A DNA stretch of 6,596 nucleotides from Actinomycetota bacterium (GTDB lineage: Bacteria > Actinomycetota > Acidimicrobiia > Acidimicrobiales > Aldehydirespiratoraceae). Position 1 is the stretch's first letter. The number at the start of each line of letters is the position of its first letter. The notes under the pieces were generated by a model. That model was not told where the DNA came from. It made no database searches and saw only the letters and a list, made by a program, of their open reading frames with translations. The stretch covers positions 1 through 6,596 of the forward strand of contig JAAXHB010000034.1 in assembly GCA_012271125.1 (NCBI GenBank). The letters are read 5' to 3'. This document shows positions 1 to 6,277 of this stretch, piece by piece. The translations under genes were made by a program, and so were the position numbers.

Positions 1-57
<57 letters not shown>

Positions 58-106
58 CGCCCCGCCTCAGAAATCACCATGTCTTGTCAACAAATCTTCT
101 GCTAGC

Positions 107-138
107 GATTACCGATGATTACCGAAGATGATTACCGA
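107..138. repeat. three near-tandem copies of GATTACCGA
   Basis: The 9-mer GATTACCGA occurs at 107-115, 117-125 and 130-138, with spacers of 1 and 4 nt. The last copy runs into the first of two adjacent ATG codons (138 and 141) of the small membrane-protein gene. It lies in the otherwise featureless 80-nt gap after the tRNA. It could be a binding site for a regulator or simply a local duplication; the sequence does not decide. Confidence 0.7.
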
Positions 139-140
139 TG

Positions 141-296
141 ATGATTAGAAGTATCTTCACACTTCTCCGCCGAGCAATCGTGGCAATGTTTGCCGGTTTG
201 GCTGTTACCGCTGCAGTGCGCATGCGCTCCAAAGGTGGCGTCAAAACTCAAACTGGCGGCTGGCGCGAACTCACAGCTGACGAGCTAGTCGACTAG
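141..296 (+). CDS. small single-pass membrane protein, 51 aa, function unknown
   Basis: An open frame of 51 codons runs from ATG 141 to TAG 294-296. A second in-frame ATG at 138 would add one residue, and an in-frame TGA at 129-131 rules out anything longer. The N-terminus is basic (R3, R10, R11). Residues about 12-26 form an Ala/Val/Leu/Gly-rich hydrophobic stretch long enough for one short membrane span, followed by RMR and a soluble tail containing GGWRELTADEL. The basic residues on both sides leave topology uncertain. There is no clear Shine-Dalgarno sequence, only a weak GAAG around 124-127. The next gene starts 13 bp downstream on the same strand, so the two are probably cotranscribed. 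I do not recognise a family. That it is a real gene rests on the clean helix-plus-tail design and the tight spacing. Confidence 0.6.
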   Translation: MIRSIFTLLRRAIVAMFAGLAVTAAVRMRSKGGVKTQTGGWRELTADELVD

Positions 297-309
297 TCGC
301 ATACGCGCC

Positions 310-1317
310 GTGCCCACATCTGCCACATCATCTAAATCCGCTCTCGTCGTCGGTGCCGGCGTCACTGGACAACGCATCGCCACACACCTCCAAACAAGCG
401 ACGCCTTCTCCCAAGTCGAACTTCACGCTCCTGAACATCGCCTGCTTAGCCAATCACCGCGTCTCGCTAATGGCAATTCCAACGGCACGCCTGAGTTGCC
501 TGAAGGATTCGATATAGCCGTTATCGCCACCCCATCTGACACCCAAGCAAAACTTGCCCGAGCTGCGCTGGCGACCGGTGCCGCAACTGTTACCACCACC
601 AATGAAATCGCCGAAACCAAACAACTCCTCGACAGCGACGCCGAAGCCAAATACCACGAAGCACCTCTAATTGTCGGCGCAGCCTTCATGCCCGGCTACA
701 CCTGTCTGCTCGCACGACTTGGAGCATCTGAACTCACCACCGTTGACGAAATACATGTCGCCAAAGCCGGCACCGGCGGCCCAGCTTGTGCTCGCCAACA
801 TCACCGAGCCCTGAGCAGTCCCGCCATCGACTGGCGTGATGGACGCTGGCAGCGCCGAGTCGGCGGCTCCGGTCGCGAACTTTGCTGGTTCCCCGATCCA
901 GTCGCCGGTCGCGACTGCTACCGCGGTGCCCTGCCCGACGCCTTGTTGTTAGTTCCAGCCTTCGATGGCGTGGATCGTGTAACCGCTCGCATGGCAGCAA
1001 CTCGCCGTGATCGCCTCACCGCCCCTTTGCCAATGTTGCGTCGTCCGCATCCCGAAGGGGGAGTGGGCGCAGTTCGTGTGGAGCTACGCGGCTGGAGCAA
1101 CGGCGAACGTCGAGTGGTCGTGCTTGGTGCTTGCGAACGTCCCGCAAGTGGTGCTGCTTTCACCGCCGCAGCTACGGCGATTTACCTCGCCACCCACAAG
1201 GTCGATGCCGGTGCTCGCGGCCTCGCCTCTCTCACCGACTACAAGCCCATTCTGAGCACAATCGCCGAGCTAGGTATGCGCCCTTCCCGCTTCGAAGGCG
1301 TCACCACCTCTGGTTAA
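310..1317 (+). CDS. saccharopine-dehydrogenase-like NAD(P)-binding protein, substrate unknown
   Basis: The product has 335 residues. An N-terminal Rossmann fold is clear: a hydrophobic strand ending in GAGVTG (G15, G17, G20), a second strand around 67-74 (FDIAVIAT), and a TTTNE segment near residues 96-100. This matches the NAD(P)-binding half of saccharopine dehydrogenase-like and homoserine dehydrogenase-like proteins. The middle carries a distinctive block, AGTGGPACARQHHRAL, followed by GGSGRELCWFPDP, which probably forms the substrate side; I cannot name the substrate. The start is GTG 310, because an in-frame TAG lies at 286-288 and no other start codon occurs between. No Shine-Dalgarno sequence precedes it. 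It follows the small membrane-protein gene by 13 bp, which suggests an operon, and ends 23 bp from the convergent hisN. The enzyme class is inferred from the fold; a lysine-pathway role is not supported. Confidence 0.75.
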   Translation: MPTSATSSKSALVVGAGVTGQRIATHLQTSDAFSQVELHAPEHRLLSQSPRLANGNSNGTPELPEGFDIAVIATPSDTQAKLARAALATGAATVTTTNEIAETKQLLDSDAEAKYHEAPLIVGAAFMPGYTCLLARLGASELTTVDEIHVAKAGTGGPACARQHHRALSSPAIDWRDGRWQRRVGGSGRELCWFPDPVAGRDCYRGALPDALLLVPAFDGVDRVTARMAATRRDRLTAPLPMLRRPHPEGGVGAVRVELRGWSNGERRVVVLGACERPASGAAFTAAATAIYLATHKVDAGARGLASLTDYKPILSTIAELGMRPSRFEGVTTSG

Positions 1318-1340
1318 TTTTTTCGGTTAATCCTCACCCC

Positions 1341-2126
1341 CTAACTGAAACAACTCAACAACTCATCATGAACGGCACTGTTGGTGCCAAGTGCTGAGCC
1401 ATTCTCCCAATCCGGTTTCCCGCTGGTATTGCTAAAGCGTCCGCCGGCTTCAGCCATGATCACCGGCATTGCCGCCACATCCCAGTTCGCGCACTGCGGG
1501 TCAATCATCGCCGCCGCCCGTCCCGTCGCCACCAGCGCGTAGCCGTAGGCATCTCCCCAAGTGCGCACCCGTGCCCCTGCCTCACGCACTTTCGATAAGG
1601 CCGTCTCCGGCCAATATGACAACCCGCTAGTGCACACATAGGCACCGTCAAGAGTCGCTGTATCGCTCACTCGGCACGGCGATCCGTTCCAAAACGCTCC
1701 AAGTCCTCGCCCTGCCCAAACACACTCATCCAAGCCCGGCAAATAAATCACCCCAACGGCTGGGCCGTCATGGTCCACCATCGCCAGCAAGGTCGCATAC
1801 AAAGGCACGCCTTGCACAAAGGCTTTCGTCCCATCAATTGGGTCAATCACCCAAGTCCTCGCGGCGTTATCAGCCTTCTCACCGTCCTCGTCATCAATTT
1901 CCTCACCGATCACTTCGTCACCAGGAAATCGCTCCCCCAACCGTTGACGTAACAAGGTCTCTACGGCAATGTCAGCTTGTGTTACCGGCGACCCATCGGC
2001 TTTGCTCTTTGCTTCTAACGTCGACGACTGAAACCAGTCCAGCGTTAATCGCCCTGCTTCCTTCACTGCTTCAACCGCAAAGTCCATGACGCTTTGATCC
2101 GCCGCCGTACTTGCTTGTTCCGTCAC
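1341..2126 (-). CDS. hisN: inositol monophosphatase family enzyme, probable histidinol-phosphatase HisN
   Basis: This 261-residue protein is a complete Mg-dependent, Li-sensitive-type phosphatase of the inositol monophosphatase superfamily. The metal-binding signature is intact: GEE at 74-76 (E75), DPIDGT at 95-100 (D95, D98) and WD at 215-216 (D216). The family includes IMPase, CysQ and HisN. The segments DGTKAFVQGVPLYATL and RTWGDAYGYALVATGRA are the HisN-type versions, so dephosphorylation of L-histidinol phosphate in histidine synthesis is the best guess; a generic inositol phosphatase remains possible. The start is GTG (2124-2126), which is preceded by a strong Shine-Dalgarno sequence, AAAGGAGGTA on the minus strand (2131-2140), about five bases away. 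This is the only gene here with such a site. No other histidine genes are present, and the gene is divergent from the WXG-like gene. Confidence 0.85.
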   Translation of the reverse strand: MTEQASTAADQSVMDFAVEAVKEAGRLTLDWFQSSTLEAKSKADGSPVTQADIAVETLLRQRLGERFPGDEVIGEEIDDEDGEKADNAARTWVIDPIDGTKAFVQGVPLYATLLAMVDHDGPAVGVIYLPGLDECVWAGRGLGAFWNGSPCRVSDTATLDGAYVCTSGLSYWPETALSKVREAGARVRTWGDAYGYALVATGRAAAMIDPQCANWDVAAMPVIMAEAGGRFSNTSGKPDWENGSALGTNSAVHDELLSCFS

Positions 2127-2130
2127 AAGC

Positions 2131-2140
2131 TACCTCCTTT
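2131..2140 (-). promoter_or_regulatory. strong ribosome binding site of hisN
   Basis: Read on the minus strand this is AAAGGAGGTA, a near-perfect anti-Shine-Dalgarno complement ending a few bases before the GTG start at 2126. It fixes the hisN start and contrasts with the other genes in the window, which have no such site. Confidence 0.85.
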
Positions 2141-2144
2141 ATGA

Positions 2145-2160
2145 AGTATCACTGAATACT
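2145..2160. promoter_or_regulatory. inverted repeat in the divergent hisN / WXG-like promoter region
   Basis: AGTAT (2145-2149) and ATACT (2156-2160) form a 5-bp inverted repeat around CACTGA. The minus-strand reading contains TGATACT, a plausible extended -10 element for hisN just upstream of its ribosome binding site. The palindrome could be an operator over that promoter, but arms of 5 bp are short enough to arise by chance. Confidence 0.3.
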
Positions 2161-2189
2161 CCGATAGTAGTGAAAGGGTATGACAGTGC

Positions 2190-2195
2190 TAAAGT
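2190..2195 (+). promoter_or_regulatory. candidate -10 element (TAAAGT) for a leaderless transcript
   Basis: TAAAGT fits the TANNNT -10 consensus and ends 7 nt before ATG 2203, which would put transcription start at or near the start codon. No convincing -35 element is seen. It favours ATG 2203 as the start of the downstream gene over GTG 2170. Confidence 0.4.
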
Positions 2196-2202
2196 GCGCG
2201 GC

Positions 2203-2628
2203 ATGTACAACCCAACCATGTACACCGACAACTCGTTGCAAAGACTTCACAAGGTCGCGCAACTCTACGCAGACGCCACCGCTCTCCAAGAGCGAGCCCA
2301 ACGCTGCCGAGACGTGGCACACACCCTGGCTGTCCGCAAGGAGGCAATCTCGCAACGGGCACAGCCAGTCTTTGCCCTCCACAACGATTCTGTCTGGCAA
2401 GGTCGTGCCGCCGACGCCAGCCGTGCCCACCTCCAGCGAGTCACCGGCATGTCGCTCTACTACGTCGGCCAAGACTTGGCAACGCTTAACCGAGCCCTGC
2501 TCGTGGAAGCCGAAACCCTGACCCTTGAAGCCTCAGCGATCACCCGCCAAGCCCGCACCGAAGAAGCCGAAATCACCGTGCTTGATTTCGATTCCCAACT
2601 ATTCCAGGAACCCATTCGACCCCACTAG
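2203..2628 (+). CDS. small helical protein with a WXG100-like WQG motif, function unknown
   Basis: From ATG 2203 the product has 141 residues. GTG 2170, in frame, would give 152, and ATG 2218 would be shorter; 2203 is preferred because of the -10-like TAAAGT 7 nt upstream. The protein is largely helical, rich in Ala, Gln, Arg and Leu, and has no signal peptide or membrane span. A WQG turn (W65-G67) sits in a VWQGRAADASRAHL context between two predicted helices. YVGQD (Y87-D91) fits the YxxxD/E pattern used as a type VII secretion signal. These are traits of WXG100/ESX-type proteins, which are usually about 100 residues; here extra sequence lies on both sides and YxxxD follows the turn by only 20 residues. 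No secretion gene is adjacent. It precedes lldD by 36 bp on the same strand. WXG100 kinship is inferred, not proven. Confidence 0.65.
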   Translation: MYNPTMYTDNSLQRLHKVAQLYADATALQERAQRCRDVAHTLAVRKEAISQRAQPVFALHNDSVWQGRAADASRAHLQRVTGMSLYYVGQDLATLNRALLVEAETLTLEASAITRQARTEEAEITVLDFDSQLFQEPIRPH

Positions 2629-2652
2629 ATCCCATCTGGTTCCAATTGCGCC

Positions 2653-2658
2653 TAGCGT
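2653..2658 (+). promoter_or_regulatory. candidate -10 element (TAGCGT) of a leaderless lldD transcript
   Basis: TAGCGT matches TANNNT and ends exactly 6 nt before ATG 2665, so RNA synthesis would begin at the start codon. No Shine-Dalgarno sequence exists in the 36-bp gap. The -35 region is not recognisable. It may supplement read-through from the upstream gene. Confidence 0.4.
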
Positions 2659-2664
2659 GCCATC

Positions 2665-3876
2665 ATGTTGAACACGCTGCGCTCGGTCTTGCAATTCCGA
2701 GAAATCAGCGTTGACCCCGTCGAGCGCCGCCTTCGAAAAACCGCCTCTGTCAACGACCTGCGCCGCATCGCCAAACGCCGCCTCCCCGGCGGAGTCTTCG
2801 ACTACATCGACGGTGCCGCCGAAGACGAACTCAGCTGCGCCCGCAACATCGCAGCGCTACAACGCCTCGAGCTGCACCCTCGCGTCCTGCGAGATGTCTC
2901 CATTGTCGACACCACCACCAAAGTCCTCGGTAAAGATGTCACCTTCCCGCTCATCCTCGCCCCCACCGGTTTCACCCGCATCGCCGACCCTGAAGGCGAA
3001 CTCGCAGCAGCAAGAGCCGCCGAGCGTGCCGGCATACCCTTCACCCTGTCGACCATGGGCACCCGCTCAGTAGACGAAGTCGCCGCCGCCGCGCCGACTG
3101 GACGTCATTGGTTTCAGGTCTATGTTTGGAAAGACCGAGACCTCGTCACCGAAATGATCCAGCGCGCCGCCGAAGCCGGCTTCGAAGCTCTATGCGTCAC
3201 CGTCGACACTGCCGTTTTAGGCCGCCGTGAACGTGACGTTCGCCGAGGCCTCACCCTGCCACCTCGCATCGGTGCAGACACAATCATCGACGGGCTCCTC
3301 CACCCCGAATGGACGCTTCAATTTCTACGATCCGAGCCGATTACCTTCGCCAGCTTCGCCCACAAGGCTCCCGACGGTGCCGACAGTGCGGTCAACCTCG
3401 CCAAGTTCATGGCAACCCAGTTCGACCCTGCCCTGACCTGGGACGACATCGAATGGATTCAGTCCCAATGGGACGGCCCGGTCTTGCTCAAGGGTGTTCA
3501 AACCGTTGACGACGCGCAACAAGCTCAAAAACAAGGCCTCGCCGGAGTGATCTTGTCCAACCATGGCGGACGACAACTTGACTCAGCTCCGGCAATCATC
3601 GACTTGGTCGCTCCTGTTGCCGACGCTGTCGGCGGCAAAATCGACATCATCTGTGACGGCGGTATCCGTCGTGGCAGCGACATCATCAAAGCCGTCGCAC
3701 TTGGTGCCAACGCTGTCATGATGGGCCGTCCCTGGCTTTATGCCCTCGGCGCAGCAGGCGAGCGCGGCGTCGACTGGGTCATCAACCATCTACATACATC
3801 GATGATAAGAGACATGCAACTTTCAGGCGTCACCTCTATCTCCGACCTCACCCCCACCCTCATCCACCACCGCTAA
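2665..3876 (+). CDS. lldD: FMN-dependent alpha-hydroxy-acid dehydrogenase, probable L-lactate dehydrogenase LldD
   Basis: The 403-residue product is a full-length member of the FMN alpha-hydroxy-acid oxidase family, a TIM barrel that oxidises L-lactate or a related 2-hydroxy acid to the 2-oxo acid and passes electrons to quinone or oxygen. The family's active-site residues are all visible: Y47 in FDYIDGAAEDE, Y153 in WFQVYVW, D181 and R188 in VTVDTAVLGRRERD, K276 in LLKGV, and H300 and R303 in SNHGGRQLD. The FMN phosphate site follows in DGGIRRGSD and GRPWLYALG. The N-terminal LLQF/DLRRIAKRR style resembles actinobacterial LldD2-type proteins. Glycolate oxidase, lactate monooxygenase or mycofactocin-associated MftD are alternatives; no mycofactocin gene is adjacent. 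No Shine-Dalgarno sequence; see the TAGCGT site. Two hairpins follow the stop codon. Confidence 0.85.
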   Translation: MLNTLRSVLQFREISVDPVERRLRKTASVNDLRRIAKRRLPGGVFDYIDGAAEDELSCARNIAALQRLELHPRVLRDVSIVDTTTKVLGKDVTFPLILAPTGFTRIADPEGELAAARAAERAGIPFTLSTMGTRSVDEVAAAAPTGRHWFQVYVWKDRDLVTEMIQRAAEAGFEALCVTVDTAVLGRRERDVRRGLTLPPRIGADTIIDGLLHPEWTLQFLRSEPITFASFAHKAPDGADSAVNLAKFMATQFDPALTWDDIEWIQSQWDGPVLLKGVQTVDDAQQAQKQGLAGVILSNHGGRQLDSAPAIIDLVAPVADAVGGKIDIICDGGIRRGSDIIKAVALGANAVMMGRPWLYALGAAGERGVDWVINHLHTSMIRDMQLSGVTSISDLTPTLIHHR

Positions 3877-3916
3877 GTTGTTGAAGATCAGTGGACGTGA
3901 TACGTTGTCTCTGCCC

Positions 3917-3939
3917 AGCCGACTCCTAGAGGGTCGGCT
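3917..3939 (+). terminator. hairpin, likely intrinsic terminator of lldD
   Basis: AGCCGAC (3917-3923) pairs perfectly with GTCGGCT (3933-3939), and one G-T and one C-G pair can extend the stem inward. The right arm runs into TTTA, so the U-tract is short. It lies about 40 bp after the lldD stop and is oriented to end that transcript. Confidence 0.6.
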
Positions 3940-3944
3940 TTACC

Positions 3945-3986
3945 GATGCCCGTCCTTCGATTTCTAGTGTCGAGGTGACGGGCATC
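3945..3986. terminator. long hairpin between convergent lldD and the NYN gene, possible bidirectional terminator
   Basis: GATGCCCGTC (3945-3954) is perfectly complementary to GACGGGCATC (3977-3986). The stem continues inward with CTTCGA (3955-3960) against TCGAGG (3970-3975), with one wobble and a bulged T3976, leaving a 9-nt loop: about 16 base pairs in all. The right arm includes two bases of the NYN gene's TGA stop (3985-3987). Neither strand has a good U-tract, so a terminator or 3'-end stabiliser role is inferred from position. Confidence 0.55.
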
Positions 3987-4722
3987 ACCATTTCTGGGGC
4001 TTCGTAACGTCGCCGATTTGTGTTGGTAGCTGACATTTCAGAAAATCCACTTTGGAAAGTTTGTACCACCAATGGCCACCAACTCCTGATGCTGAATCGC
4101 CACCAAGGCTATTAGCTAGTGGATTTTTACTTGGATTTATTACACATGTCGGGACACGCTTTCGACACTCACGCAATGGCATGCAAAGGTCGCTGTCGTT
4201 TGACACCACCAAGACGGCATCAACTGAGTGTTGCAGCACGTCGAGAAGCAGATGTGATGCCAAGTTCACGTCGCTGCGCTTTTCCTCTGTTCGTAGATAT
4301 GAAACTATAAACCGTGCGTCTCTTATGACCTTTCCACTTTTGTCGTGAATTAGCACTGGTTGCTTTGGCACTGCTACTTCAGGTTCCTGATTAGGGCCTA
4401 ACGTACCCAGTGGCGCAGAGCGAACAGACGCAAAAAACTTACCTTCTTCGAAAATGTCATATGACTTCTGGCTCGTCAGCGCTGCGACATACCGATCTTG
4501 CCTATTTCGTTTGTGCGGATTTTCCCGTCCACTCACAAAAGCAGTGCAGTAGACGACATTGGCAACTTCAGCACCTTGCAAACGCCATGACTTATTTTGG
4601 CGAACAAGACGTTCACCTAACTTTCGGAGGTCAAGCCATTTCCATCCCGGCGTGCCTCGTCCGAAGATGCTCCGACCGCCGTAGTAGAGGTTGAATCCGT
4701 CTATGTAGACACCCACACGCAT
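3985..4722 (-). CDS. NYN-domain (PIN-like) putative ribonuclease
   Basis: The 245-residue protein has the NYN (LabA/DUF88-type) architecture, a PIN-like fold that cuts RNA with acidic metal ligands. The opening strand gives VGVYIDGFNLYYG with D8 and N11; the central motif EKRSDVNLASHLLLD supplies D151 and D161; LVVSNDSDL supplies D176 and D178. All expected acidic residues are present, so it should be catalytically competent. Residues about 88-135 form an extra segment before the central motif, and the tail ends QLP...KPQKW, which may be a family-specific cap. It is cytoplasmic, with no signal or membrane segment. The target RNA is unknown. There is no Shine-Dalgarno sequence; a TATATT element lies 6 nt before the ATG. 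Its base composition (sampled lines 43-53% GC) is lower than its neighbours (about 60%), which suggests acquisition. It stands alone, without an antitoxin-like partner. Confidence 0.82.
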   Translation of the reverse strand: MRVGVYIDGFNLYYGGRSIFGRGTPGWKWLDLRKLGERLVRQNKSWRLQGAEVANVVYCTAFVSGRENPHKRNRQDRYVAALTSQKSYDIFEEGKFFASVRSAPLGTLGPNQEPEVAVPKQPVLIHDKSGKVIRDARFIVSYLRTEEKRSDVNLASHLLLDVLQHSVDAVLVVSNDSDLCMPLRECRKRVPTCVINPSKNPLANSLGGDSASGVGGHWWYKLSKVDFLKCQLPTQIGDVTKPQKW

Positions 4723-4728
4723 TGTGAC

Positions 4729-4734
4729 AATATA
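4729..4734 (-). promoter_or_regulatory. -10 element (TATATT) of the NYN gene, leaderless layout
   Basis: On the minus strand TATATT is followed by six bases (GTCACA) and then the ATG at 4722. A start of transcription about 7 nt after the -10 would coincide with the start codon. No ribosome binding site is present. The surroundings (4723-4790) are very AT-rich and no clear -35 is seen. Confidence 0.5.
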
Positions 4735-4795
4735 TCAGAACATCTTAAACATCATGAAAAAAAATAAAATTGAACTAACATAAATGTTTTGCTTG

Positions 4796-4810
4796 TGCCC
4801 ATAACGGGCA
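4796..4810. repeat. short inverted repeat upstream of the aminotransferase start
   Basis: TGCCC (4796-4800) and GGGCA (4806-4810) flank ATAAC, ten bases before ATG 4821. It could be an operator or a small RNA hairpin. Its ACGGGCA half (4804-4810) also occurs at 3978-3984 on the other side of the NYN gene. The AT-rich stretch before it (4723-4790, about one quarter GC) presumably holds the divergent promoters. Confidence 0.4.
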
Positions 4811-4820
4811 GACTTCACCA

Positions 4821-6212
4821 ATGACAAGCCTTCCCGTAGCCGACCTGCGCAACGAAGCCGTCGACCATCTCCTGCCGCACTTCACCCCAGGACGTTTCTG
4901 GTCTCAATCCGAAAACATGATTGTGATCGAAAAAGGCGAAGGCTGCTACCTCTTCGATACCGACGGCACCCAATACCTCGATGGCATGGCCGGCCTATTC
5001 TGCACTAATCTCGGCCACGGTCGCACCGACCTTGCCAACGCCGCCGCCGAGCAAATGAACCAGCTCGGCTTCTACCAAAACTGGAACTTCGCTCACCGCC
5101 CCGCCATAAACGCCGCCTCACTAATCGCCAATGTCGCCCCAGGTGACCTCAGCGAAGTCTTCTTCGTCAGTTCCGGCTCCGAAGCCGTCGAATCAGTCCT
5201 CAAGTTCGCCCGTTGCTATCACCTCGCCAATGGCGACACCCAAAGAACCAGAGTCATAGCCCGCCACTGGGCATATCACGGCACCACCCTCGGCGCACTA
5301 TGCCTCACCGGTGTTCCCGGAATCCGTGACCCATTCGTTGACATGCTCGGAATCGACGTCACCCATGTCCCCAACACCCTCGGCTGGGAAACCGACCCCG
5401 CAGCCGCCGGCGATATCTACCAGCTGACCTGCGTTCAAGCCGTCGAACAAGCCATCCTCGACGCCGGCCCCGAAACCGTCTCAATGGTCATCGCCGAACC
5501 CGTCCAAAACGGTAGGGGAGCACTCGTCCCCCCCGACGGCTACTGGCAAGAACTACGCCGCATCTGCGACAAATACGGCGCACTTCTCGTCGCCGATGAA
5601 GTCATCAACTCCTTCGGACGCCTCGGCTACTGGTTTGGCAGCGAACGCTTTGGCGTAGTTCCCGACCTCATCACCTTCGCCAAAGGCGTCACCAGCGCCT
5701 ACCAACCCCTCGGCGGCTTCGTCGCACGCAAAGAACTCGTCCAAAAAGTCTGGGACTCCCCACTCGGCAGCTTCCACCACGGCTCCACCTTCGGTGGCCA
5801 CCCCGTCGCAACTGCCGTCGCCTGCGCCACCATCAAGGCACTGCGAGAAGAATCCGTCCTACAAAACGTCTTAGACAACGAAGACGGCATCGCAAAACGC
5901 CTAGCCGCCCTCGCCAGCGCACACCGTTGCGTCAAAGACACCCGCGGCGGCGGCTATCTCCACGCCGTTGAGTTCATGGCCAACAACCAAACCGGCCAAG
6001 ACCTAACCGACGACCAAGCAGCCGAACTCATCGCCGGCGGCACGCTCGAAAAATTCGTCCGCGACGCCCGCATCCTGGTGCGCCCCGACAATAGGGGAGC
6101 GTCAATGCTGATGATCTCCCCGCCCCTAATCGCCGATGAAGCCGTGCTCGACGACCTCGCCGCCCGCCTCGACCAAGTCCTCGACCAAGTCGACGCCTGG
6201 GCAAACCCCTAA
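4821..6212 (+). CDS. class III PLP-dependent aminotransferase (omega-aminotransferase type)
   Basis: The 463-residue product is a complete fold-type I class III aminotransferase that moves an amino group, often from an amine or omega-amino acid, to pyruvate or another keto acid using pyridoxal phosphate. Visible landmarks are SSGSEA (117-122) for the cofactor phosphate, HWAYHGTTLGA with the ring-stacking Y152-H153, E226 in IAEPVQ, D259 in LVADEV (pyridine nitrogen), K288 in TFAKGV (Schiff base) and HGSTFGGHP (320-327). Length and the FCTNLGHG and HWAYHGTTLGALCLTG segments resemble pyruvate-dependent amine, beta-alanine or taurine transaminases; the substrate cannot be fixed from sequence alone. 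Start ATG 4821 has no Shine-Dalgarno sequence; CAGACT (4809-4814) sits at the leaderless -10 position but is a weak match. Codons strongly favour C in third position, unlike the NYN gene beside it. The iron-sulphur gene follows 65 bp downstream. Confidence 0.88.
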   Translation: MTSLPVADLRNEAVDHLLPHFTPGRFWSQSENMIVIEKGEGCYLFDTDGTQYLDGMAGLFCTNLGHGRTDLANAAAEQMNQLGFYQNWNFAHRPAINAASLIANVAPGDLSEVFFVSSGSEAVESVLKFARCYHLANGDTQRTRVIARHWAYHGTTLGALCLTGVPGIRDPFVDMLGIDVTHVPNTLGWETDPAAAGDIYQLTCVQAVEQAILDAGPETVSMVIAEPVQNGRGALVPPDGYWQELRRICDKYGALLVADEVINSFGRLGYWFGSERFGVVPDLITFAKGVTSAYQPLGGFVARKELVQKVWDSPLGSFHHGSTFGGHPVATAVACATIKALREESVLQNVLDNEDGIAKRLAALASAHRCVKDTRGGGYLHAVEFMANNQTGQDLTDDQAAELIAGGTLEKFVRDARILVRPDNRGASMLMISPPLIADEAVLDDLAARLDQVLDQVDAWANP

Positions 6213-6277
6213 CCAGCACCGTCCACACCCGTCACCGGCAACTAATTTTCTCCTATCCCAAATCTTGAACCCCTAAC

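Noticed and set aside
1318..1340. A terminator between the convergent 310-1317 gene and hisN
   Set aside because: The 23-bp gap has a T run and a GGTTAA direct repeat but no stem that could form an intrinsic terminator.
734..1397. Several 80-88 aa frames on both strands within and after the 310-1317 gene
   Set aside because: They are low-complexity Arg/Ser/Pro-rich products of reading a GC-rich gene in the wrong frame, with no domain or start signal.
2180..2521. A 113-aa plus-strand frame overlapping the WXG-like gene
   Set aside because: Its product is Thr/Ser/Pro-rich and motif-free, whereas the other frame gives a coherent helical protein.
4052..4694. Three plus-strand open frames (94-98 and 63 aa) opposite the NYN gene
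   Set aside because: They have no recognisable domain and are antisense to a protein with a full set of NYN motifs; they are shadows of that gene.
3985..4722. The NYN gene as half of a toxin-antitoxin pair
   Set aside because: No small adjacent or overlapping antitoxin-like gene lies on the same strand; the neighbour upstream is a divergent metabolic gene.
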